Positions 21,826 to 27,649 of a stretch of DNA of 27,649 nt are shown piece after piece. A program made the translations under genes and the position numbers. The notes below the pieces were generated by a model that was not told the origin of the DNA, ran no database searches, and saw only the letters and a list, made by a program, of their open reading frames with translations. Source of the stretch: Bacteroidota bacterium (GTDB lineage Bacteria; Bacteroidota; Bacteroidia; CAILMK01); assembly GCA_013287095.1 (NCBI GenBank), contig JABDEJ010000023.1:1-27649 (forward strand). The letters run 5' to 3'. Each line of letters opens with the position of its first letter. Position 1 is the first letter of the stretch.

Positions 21826-23889
21826 CTACTTATTAATAAGCATTTTTGAGACTTGAACAGGCTCATTATTTTCGGTAAGTGAAGCAAGGTAAGTCCCTGT
21901 GGACAAATTACCTGCACTCCATTTTACAGTATAATCTCCCTGAGTTTTGTATTCATTCATGACTGTTGCTACCTGCTTGCCAGTCAGGTCATATACCTGT
22001 ATCAGCACATTGCCGGGCGCACTTACGTGAATGTCAATGTTAGTAAAATCCCTGAATGGATTGGGATAGTTTTTCATCACAGACGCTGGTGGGGCATAGT
22101 TCAGGGAATTGATTCCCAAAGTTATACCCGGTACATCCTGGCCTACAAAACCGATCCACGGTTGTTGCACGTAAGGGAATGAAGTCTGGAATGTGGTATC
22201 ATTATGAGTTGGTCCAGCCTGGAAACCAAGTGTTTTTAACAGGTCAGGGGTTACAGGGCTTGTTGAAGTTGCGGTATAATCGTCATACCACAAACCAATA
22301 GCTGCTAAGGCTACTCCTCCAACTGCCTGAAGTTCAATGGTAGTGACATCATCTTCCAGACGTCTGCCATTCGGGAATCCATCCATGTTTGGAATAAACT
22401 GTGTGGTCTGAGTCGTATTAAACCTGGAATCAGTTAATCCCAAAACGGCTGCCTGAACAATGCCCTCTGAACTAAAATCGGCACTGGTTCTTGATGTTAC
22501 AGGGGTACTCATATTCAAACGCAGCATATCCCCAAGAGTAGGCAGAAAATTGTTGATGAATGGTTTACCTGCAGTTAAAGGATCTCCTTTCGTTTTGCCT
22601 ACAGCTAATTGGTATGGCGCTAAATTTGGTACCCCCGTATAAAATATTGGTAAAATGTCAACTGCTCTGGGGCTATGATTATCAGGCAATAAAATTGTAC
22701 CGAAAATAGTAGAGTCGAGAGCTGTGCCTGTCAAAGCTGCACTTGTCCTGATCGGATACAAACCAGGCTGTCCATAACCAAAATCTACATTGCCAAGTAC
22801 CGTGTAAGAGCTTCTCTGTGTCCTGAGATCACTAAGACCCGGAACTGCCGCGGCATATTTTGTGGTATCCATGTACAATTCCAACTCAGGGTTAGAGAAA
22901 TAGGAAGCAAACTGGAGATCGCTATCAGGAGGCAGGCTGTTCCACTTGTCTTTCATCCCTACAGGAATAATCACTTCATTCGTTAATGGCATTCCCAAGC
23001 GTGATACCTGCACCCATGGGCCAGATACGTCAGCCGGTTTTCCATCTGAACGCAATGTGCTTATTTGCGGGCGACTTGCAGATGCCCAAACGCCAATCAC
23101 AAAATCAGGATCAAGAATCCCTTTTGCACTTGTAACGCTTAAACCACTTTTTTGCAATGATGAAATAGGGACTTTAATGCAAATAGAATGAACATTGTAT
23201 CCTTTCAGACCATCACGAGCACCCTGGGCATTGGTACGGAAACCACCAAGGTCAAATGCACCACCAAGATCCACGAAGAATGGGTCATCAACCGGCCCGC
23301 AGAAAATAGTTTCGCCACCACTACCCGAAGCAGTAGTTATGGCATTGGCCATTAGCTTGGTATACGTAGAATTTAGACCAACGGCTGTATTTATTGAACG
23401 AGGACCAATATTAGGAGGAGGAACTGTACCCGAAGTAACAATGGTTGTAAATGTCTTGCCGCCATCGGTACTTTTCTCGCACTGATAAGTACATTTAATA
23501 TTCTCCTTACCAAGGCGAATATTGAAGAACGTAGTCGCATCTTCATTCACATGGGTAAAGGTGAAACGATATGTGATGTCGTCACCTTTGGTAGTTGCGT
23601 TGTTTTTAATGTGAATTTCATACCTGATGTTTTCCCCAAAAGTGTACCAGTTAGGGCCACCCATTGGGGCTTCAAACGGAATGTAATTCGCAATAATGGT
23701 TACGGTATTTGTATCATCCGGGCTTCGGAAAGCATACAAGTCCGTGTTGTCTGCCAAGGGATCGGCAGCTATCATCGGAGCCTCGCGGTGGCTGGACGCC
23801 TTGGCAAAATTGCTCCATCCCAATGATGCCATAACCGACAGGGCGGCAATCATTAAGGACATGGATATTCTGTTTTTTAAAATTTTCAT
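21826..23889 (-). CDS. DUF4331 protein with T9SS sorting domain
   Basis: A 687-residue exported protein. A signal peptide (about 1-31, ending NFAKA) is followed by the family's opening SSHREAPMIAADPLADNTDL and a DUF4331 domain to about 590. The last 80 or so residues (from YPNPFRDFTN near 605 to VSKMLINK) are a T9SS type A sorting domain, so it should reach the cell surface. DUF4331 has no established function; the domain is beta-rich and its conserved HREAP start could bind a metal or cofactor after signal cleavage (speculative). It is the second of two tandem paralogues, 21 bp after the first, and the two are very similar along the domain. The terminator just after it suggests strong expression of this pair. 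Confidence 0.87.
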   Translation of the reverse strand: MKILKNRISMSLMIAALSVMASLGWSNFAKASSHREAPMIAADPLADNTDLYAFRSPDDTNTVTIIANYIPFEAPMGGPNWYTFGENIRYEIHIKNNATTKGDDITYRFTFTHVNEDATTFFNIRLGKENIKCTYQCEKSTDGGKTFTTIVTSGTVPPPNIGPRSINTAVGLNSTYTKLMANAITTASGSGGETIFCGPVDDPFFVDLGGAFDLGGFRTNAQGARDGLKGYNVHSICIKVPISSLQKSGLSVTSAKGILDPDFVIGVWASASRPQISTLRSDGKPADVSGPWVQVSRLGMPLTNEVIIPVGMKDKWNSLPPDSDLQFASYFSNPELELYMDTTKYAAAVPGLSDLRTQRSSYTVLGNVDFGYGQPGLYPIRTSAALTGTALDSTIFGTILLPDNHSPRAVDILPIFYTGVPNLAPYQLAVGKTKGDPLTAGKPFINNFLPTLGDMLRLNMSTPVTSRTSADFSSEGIVQAAVLGLTDSRFNTTQTTQFIPNMDGFPNGRRLEDDVTTIELQAVGGVALAAIGLWYDDYTATSTSPVTPDLLKTLGFQAGPTHNDTTFQTSFPYVQQPWIGFVGQDVPGITLGINSLNYAPPASVMKNYPNPFRDFTNIDIHVSAPGNVLIQVYDLTGKQVATVMNEYKTQGDYTVKWSAGNLSTGTYLASLTENNEPVQVSKMLINK

Positions 23890-23910
23890 CTTATTGTTTT
23901 TTTGACTTTA

Positions 23911-25677
23911 TTAGTGATTAGCTATTTGCGTGTAGTTGTATCCTCTCCATGGCGTTTGTAGATAAGGAAATGAAGCCTGGAAAGTGGTGTCATTTTGAGT
24001 TGGGCCTGCTGTAAAGCTGATCGTGTTTACAAGCTGCGGTGTGACAGGGGATATTTTTGTATTCCAATCATCATAGAACAAACCCACAGCTGCTAATGCA
24101 GCTCCGCCAACTGCTTGCAGTTCGATACTTGTTACATCATCCTCAAGTCGTCTTCCATTAGGAAACCCATCCATATTTGGAATAAACTGAGTCTTTGTGC
24201 TTGTATTGAACCTCGCATCTGTTAAACCTAATACTGCCGCCTGGATGATCCCTTCCGCGCTAAAATCAGCACTGTTTCTGGCTGTAACCGGCGTGCTCAT
24301 GTTCAACCTGAGCATATCTCCAAGTGTCGGTAAAAAATTATTAATAAACGGTTTACCGGCTGAAAGTGGATTACCAGCTGTTTTACCTGTGGCCAGTTGG
24401 TACGGCGCCAGATTAGGAACTCCGGTATAGAATATTGGCAATATATCGACAGCACGTGGGCTATGATTGTCTGGTAAAAGTATACTTCCGTACAAGGTTG
24501 GGTCAAGTGCCGTTCCCGTAAGAGCTGCATTTCCTTTCAAAACATATAAACCAGGTTGGGTATTACGGAAATCTACAAACCCCAAAACCGTGTAAGAATG
24601 CTGTTGAACACGCAATGCATTAAAGCCCGGAACTGCTCCACCGAACTGGCTTTCATCCATGTATAAAGCCAACTCAGGATTTTCAAAATACGGAGCAAAC
24701 TGAAGGTCGCTGTCTGGCCCTACTGCATTCCAGTGATCCTTTTGACCAACAGGGATAATGGCTTCATTGGTGAGTGGCATACCCAAACGCGAAACCTGTA
24801 CCCAGTTTCCACTGCCAGATGCCGCTCCTCCATTTGTGCTGAGGGTTTTAACCGCCTGGCGGCTTGCCGATGCCCATACGCCAATAACAAAATCCGGATC
24901 AAGGATATTGCCTGTTTTACTTTGACTTAACCCTGATTTTTGAAGCATTGAGATCGGTATCTTGATACAAATAGTATGAACATTTTTACGTGATACCCCA
25001 TCTTTTGGCGCATTCACAGTGTTTCCTTTTGGCCTGATGTTTCCGAGGTCAAACACTCCGCCGAGATCCACAAAGAATGGATCATCAACCGGGCCACAGA
25101 AAATCTTTTCTCCGGTACTGGCCGAGTAAACCGCATTCTGCATTAGAGTAGCGTATGGCGTATTCAAGCCATATTGTCCCTCTATAGAGCGCGGGCCAAT
25201 ATTTGGCGGAGGAACCGTACCATTAGTGGCTATGGTTGTGAATGTGACACCTCCATCCGTACTTTTCTCGCAGGTATAAGTTGTTTTAATATTCTGCGCG
25301 CCAAGGCGGATGTTGAAAAAGGTAGTAGGATCGCCATTTACGCGGGTAAAAGTGAAGCGATAGGTGATATCGTCCCCTTTTGTTGCCGCATTGTTTTTAA
25401 TGTGAATCTCATACCTGATATTTTCACCAAAAGTGTACCAATTGGGACCGCCCTCGGGCAGTTCAAACGGGATATAATTCGCAATAATCGTCACGGTGTT
25501 GGTGTCATCGGGACTGCGGAAGGCGTACAAATCGGTATTGTCCGCCAGCGGATCATTCGATATCAGTGGCGCTTCCCGATGGCTGGAAGCAAAGACCGAC
25601 TGATACCCAAATAGCATAGTGGCTGCAATGAAAATGCGGCCCAATCGCTTCGCGATTCGAGTACTTTTTTTTCGCAT
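23911..25677 (-). CDS. DUF4331 protein without sorting domain
   Basis: A 588-residue exported protein, first gene of the cluster. The signal peptide (about 1-31, ending SVFA) precedes SSHREAPLISNDPLADNTDL and one DUF4331 domain that fills the rest. It is closely similar to the downstream paralogue over about 560 residues; by eye most positions agree, especially YAFRSPDDTNTVTIIANYIP and the region DFVIGVWASASR. It stops at about the point where the paralogue continues into its T9SS tail, ending in QTPWRGYNYTQIANH, and no remnant of a tail is seen in the 21-bp spacer, so it should be periplasmic or released another way. A 14-bp palindrome lies 39-52 bp upstream of the start, a candidate operator. 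Function unknown. Confidence 0.87.
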   Translation of the reverse strand: MRKKSTRIAKRLGRIFIAATMLFGYQSVFASSHREAPLISNDPLADNTDLYAFRSPDDTNTVTIIANYIPFELPEGGPNWYTFGENIRYEIHIKNNAATKGDDITYRFTFTRVNGDPTTFFNIRLGAQNIKTTYTCEKSTDGGVTFTTIATNGTVPPPNIGPRSIEGQYGLNTPYATLMQNAVYSASTGEKIFCGPVDDPFFVDLGGVFDLGNIRPKGNTVNAPKDGVSRKNVHTICIKIPISMLQKSGLSQSKTGNILDPDFVIGVWASASRQAVKTLSTNGGAASGSGNWVQVSRLGMPLTNEAIIPVGQKDHWNAVGPDSDLQFAPYFENPELALYMDESQFGGAVPGFNALRVQQHSYTVLGFVDFRNTQPGLYVLKGNAALTGTALDPTLYGSILLPDNHSPRAVDILPIFYTGVPNLAPYQLATGKTAGNPLSAGKPFINNFLPTLGDMLRLNMSTPVTARNSADFSAEGIIQAAVLGLTDARFNTSTKTQFIPNMDGFPNGRRLEDDVTSIELQAVGGAALAAVGLFYDDWNTKISPVTPQLVNTISFTAGPTQNDTTFQASFPYLQTPWRGYNYTQIANH

Positions 25678-25994
25678 AAAATGTTGTTAATTAAATTGTT
25701 AAAAAATATTGAAAGGTTTATGGATAAACACGTTAAATACCCGGAATAGGATATTGTTGGATAGTTGATATGGTTTGTCCTTGTCATCGGTTTGCATATA
25801 CGGTGACCTATAGGATTTGGATTTTTTGAGTTTGGAATTTGACCAATACAAACCCAATAAAGCATTAAGGGTTAAGGGATATTGAGCAATGATTCTAAAA
25901 TGGAAAGTCGTCAGTGAACGAAGATTTGGTAACCGAATTGCTAAGAATTGGCTTGGGGAGTGCCCGCCTTCGCTAAGGCTTCGGCGGGCGAAGG
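25678..25994. other. 317-bp spacer upstream of the DUF4331 cluster
   Basis: Contains a perfect 14-bp palindrome at 25716-25729, a direct repeat TTGTTAA (25684-25702), and a GC-rich inverted repeat at 25962-25995 next to tRNA-Ser. No TAnnTTTG box in the right orientation was found and no gene is seen. Confidence 0.55.
25716..25729. promoter_or_regulatory. Candidate operator GTTTATGGATAAAC
   Basis: A palindrome with perfect 6-bp arms and a 2-bp centre, 39-52 bp upstream of the first DUF4331 gene. Its position fits an operator for the whole cluster. No regulator gene is adjacent. Confidence 0.4.
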
Positions 25995-25995
25995 C
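25962..25995. repeat. GC-rich inverted repeat at the 3' end of tRNA-Ser
   Basis: Two exclusive stems can form: GCCCGCC (25962-25968) with GGCGGGC (25983-25989), or CCGCCTTCGC (25965-25974) with GCGAAGGCGG (25988-25997), the latter reaching into the tRNA acceptor end. No T-run follows on the minus strand. It could be a dispersed repeat or take part in tRNA 3' processing or termination. Confidence 0.5.
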
Positions 25996-26081
25996 GGAGA
26001 GAGAGGGATTCGAACCCCCGGTACGTATTACCGCACAAACGCTTTCGAGGCGCCCGCATTCAACCGCTCTGCCATCTCTCC
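25995..26081 (-). tRNA. tRNA-Ser (anticodon CGA)
   Basis: An 87-nt class II tRNA. On the minus strand the acceptor arms GGAGAGA and TCTCTCC pair over 7 bp with discriminator G, as usual for serine tRNAs. The anticodon loop is CTCGAAA inside a 5-bp stem (two G-U pairs), giving anticodon CGA for codon UCG. A long variable arm follows (about 18 nt), and the T arm has loop TTCGAAT. The 3' CCA is not encoded (GCCT follows). Confidence 0.93.
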
Positions 26082-26237
26082 TTCAGTGCTTGAAACACAA
26101 TTGAAAAGCAAAGATAGGTCTTTTAACAAAAATGGATCCGGACAATGCCATCATAAAAAATAGCAATGTTATTGAACAAAATACATAGTATTCTTGTCTT
26201 CAATGCAGGATTTTTCATTTTTTTAATAGTTAGTAAG

Positions 26238-26606
26238 ATGGTTTATACATACAAAACAATCTTTATCAGCAACCCTAAAAAACCCTGGCTGAGTCCTATT
26301 ATGATAAAATGCCATTTAGATACGAGGGCTTTAATGTTAAGCATTACTCAAAAAATAGCAGCGCACCTGCAATTTGCGGAAATTGAAAAAAGAGCCGTTG
26401 TTCTGCAAGATGGAAATTATGCTCAGGTGCCATATGTTGGCCCCATAAAAATCGATTTTGATAATAGAAGTCATATCTGTTGTGCCTTTGTTATTGGCAG
26501 TCATCCACATTTGGGGGCTGTGCATGTAAATGAAATGGATTTTAGAATCCAACCGCCTGACAAAAGATCAAGAGCTGTAATCAAATCGCAGCCTACCATG
26601 GTTTAA
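26238..26606 (+). CDS. Retropepsin-like (clan AA) protein with altered catalytic motif
   Basis: A 122-residue protein that resembles small retropepsin-like proteins of clan AA aspartic peptidases found in many bacteria. Matching parts are the opening ISNPKKPWLSPIMIKC, the segment EIEKRAVVLQDGNYAQVPYV and GPIKIDFDNRSHICCAFVIG, and LGAVHVNEMDF, where relatives usually have LGAIPLEDMD. The catalytic motif, normally D-T-G-A, reads D28-T29-R30-A31; an AGG codon replaces the expected glycine codon (GGG would differ by one base). It is therefore probably inactive, or a decaying gene, though the frame is intact. I chose the ATG at 26238, because the 24 codons before it (hydrophobic, from 26166) do not match the family. 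It is followed by the acyltransferase gene 88 bp downstream on the same strand, probably unrelated. Confidence 0.6.
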   Translation: MVYTYKTIFISNPKKPWLSPIMIKCHLDTRALMLSITQKIAAHLQFAEIEKRAVVLQDGNYAQVPYVGPIKIDFDNRSHICCAFVIGSHPHLGAVHVNEMDFRIQPPDKRSRAVIKSQPTMV

Positions 26607-26694
26607 TATTTCTTACTATTTTGCTTTCTGCTGGGGCTGAGGAATTTGATCGAAATGGTTGATTCCTTGTATTTTTTCTATCTTGCAGGCCAAT

Positions 26695-27649
26695 ATGGTA
26701 CTGAGTAGCGTTGTTTTTCTCTTATACTTCCTCCCTGCTTTTTTATTGGTTTATTATATTGTGGGTAACAGGTATAAAAACTTCGTGATCCTTGCTTTCA
26801 GTATTTTCTTTTATGCCTGGGGCGCACCCAAATTCATTTTCGTAATTCTTGCCACAACTTTCGTTGATTTTCACATTGTAAAATGGATGTCTGTCTCCCA
26901 ATCAGTTCTTCATAGAAAGTTGTTGCTGACCTTATCAATATTCATCAATGTCGGCCTTCTGGTCTATTTTAAATACAGTAATTTCTTCATTGAGAACCTT
27001 AACTGGCTTCTTTCCCTTGGCGGCGGACCAACAATCCAATGGGCAAAACTCCTCCTGCCTATCGGGATTTCTTTTTACACCTTTGAAACGGTTACTTATG
27101 TAGTGGATGTTTATCGCGGCGTTCACAAGCCTTTAAATAAGTTCTGGGACTATCAGACCTATATCATTCTTTTTCCAAAACTCATTGCCGGACCAATTGT
27201 CAGATACCATGAACTGGCTGACCAGATAACAGACAGATCTCAGAATGATACGATAGACAATAGGTTAACAGGATTTTACCGGTTTGTTCTTGGTATTTCT
27301 AAGAAGGTTATTATTGCGAACCATATTGGCAGCCAGGCGGATGCCATTTTTGCAATGGACTATCATGGTTTGAGTAGCTATACAGCATGGATCGGAATAC
27401 TGGCATACACCTTTCAGATATACTTTGACTTTTCGGGCTATTCAGATATGGCTATCGGAATCGGGAAAATGATCGGGTTTAAATTTCCTGAGAACTTCAA
27501 CAATCCCTATATCTCCCAAAGCATCACAGAATTCTGGCGGAGATGGCATATCACACTCGGAAACTGGATGAAAAATTATTTATATATCCCACTTGGAGGA
27601 AACAGGTTATTGATAAACCGCACTTATCTTAATCTCTGGATTGTGTTTT
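26695..27649 (+). CDS. MBOAT family O-acyltransferase, AlgI-like, 3' end missing
   Basis: The first 318 codons are present; the gene runs off the right edge with no stop. It is a multi-pass inner-membrane protein (at least seven hydrophobic segments). AlgI/DltB-type marks are LLLPIGISFYTFETVTYVVD, LIAGPIVRYHEL, YFDFSGYSDMAIGIGKMIGF and FWRRWHITLGNWMKNYLYIP. Such proteins pass acetyl or other acyl groups across the membrane to an exported polysaccharide, as in alginate O-acetylation, usually with an SGNH-type partner (AlgJ/AlgX-like) encoded next door. The second conserved histidine region lies beyond the window. Start ATG at 26695 gives the usual N-terminal length (MVLSSVVFLLYFLPAFLL). The acceptor polymer cannot be told from this part. 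Confidence 0.92.
   Translation, partial: MVLSSVVFLLYFLPAFLLVYYIVGNRYKNFVILAFSIFFYAWGAPKFIFVILATTFVDFHIVKWMSVSQSVLHRKLLLTLSIFINVGLLVYFKYSNFFIENLNWLLSLGGGPTIQWAKLLLPIGISFYTFETVTYVVDVYRGVHKPLNKFWDYQTYIILFPKLIAGPIVRYHELADQITDRSQNDTIDNRLTGFYRFVLGISKKVIIANHIGSQADAIFAMDYHGLSSYTAWIGILAYTFQIYFDFSGYSDMAIGIGKMIGFKFPENFNNPYISQSITEFWRRWHITLGNWMKNYLYIPLGGNRLLINRTYLNLWIVF

Noticed and set aside
23890..23910. Frameshifted sorting domain after the first DUF4331 gene
   Set aside because: The 21-bp spacer is too short and has no trace of a T9SS tail.
26166..26237. N-terminal extension of the retropepsin-like protein as a signal peptide
   Set aside because: It is hydrophobic, but relatives start at the MVYTYK position and are cytosolic; the extension is probably upstream noncoding DNA.

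Overview
The window looks like chromosomal DNA of a Bacteroidota bacterium, probably close to Chitinophagaceae or a related family. The evidence is two proteins with type IX secretion (T9SS) C-terminal sorting domains, a TonB-dependent receptor with an N-terminal carboxypeptidase-like regulatory domain, DUF4199, DUF4331 and HupE/UreJ_2 proteins, and several promoters of the Bacteroidota form TAnnTTTG (some with a TTG box about 20 bp upstream). No transposase, integrase, phage gene or CRISPR array is visible. Many spacers are filled with short dispersed repeats.

Layout. 1-3.1 kb: start of a TetX-like FAD monooxygenase, an MFS exporter and a Crp/Fnr-type regulator on the minus strand, then a plus-strand aldo/keto reductase. 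A perfect TGTGA-N6-TCACA palindrome lies between regulator and exporter. 3.2-5.8 kb: cyanophycin synthetase. 5.9-7.8 kb: a membrane-anchored protein of unknown function, and a MarR regulator with a small membrane protein. 8.1-10.8 kb: a large BNR/sortilin-like surface protein with a T9SS tail. 11.1-13.8 kb: a DUF4199 membrane protein, and a TetR regulator plus alpha/beta hydrolase that share a near-identical operator. 14.5-17.3 kb: cyanophycinase and isoaspartyl peptidase (convergent), then a cytosolic NlpC/P60 peptidase. 17.3-25.7 kb: a five-gene minus-strand cluster made of two tandem DUF4331 proteins, a TPR protein, a HupE/UreJ-like membrane protein and a TonB-dependent receptor. 26.0-27.6 kb: tRNA-Ser(CGA), a retropepsin-like protein with an altered catalytic motif, and the start of an AlgI-like MBOAT acyltransferase cut by the window end.

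How the parts work together. Cyanophycin synthetase makes the beta-Asp-Arg storage polymer, cyanophycinase cuts it to dipeptides, and isoaspartyl peptidase splits those, so the window holds a full make-and-use cycle in two separate places. The DUF4331/TPR/HupE/TonB cluster is the best candidate for an undescribed system. It has the parts of a surface-to-periplasm uptake or sensing route (surface protein, outer-membrane receptor, inner-membrane carrier-like protein), but the substrate cannot be read from sequence; a metal such as nickel or cobalt is only a guess from the HupE family.

The repeats fall into at least four kinds: 7-bp tandem repeats (AATTACG-like and AGGAGTC-like), a roughly 130-bp imperfect palindrome present in three full copies and one half copy, REP-like hairpin pairs, and a GC-rich direct repeat. 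They sit only in spacers, including the upstream region of the cyanophycin synthetase gene.
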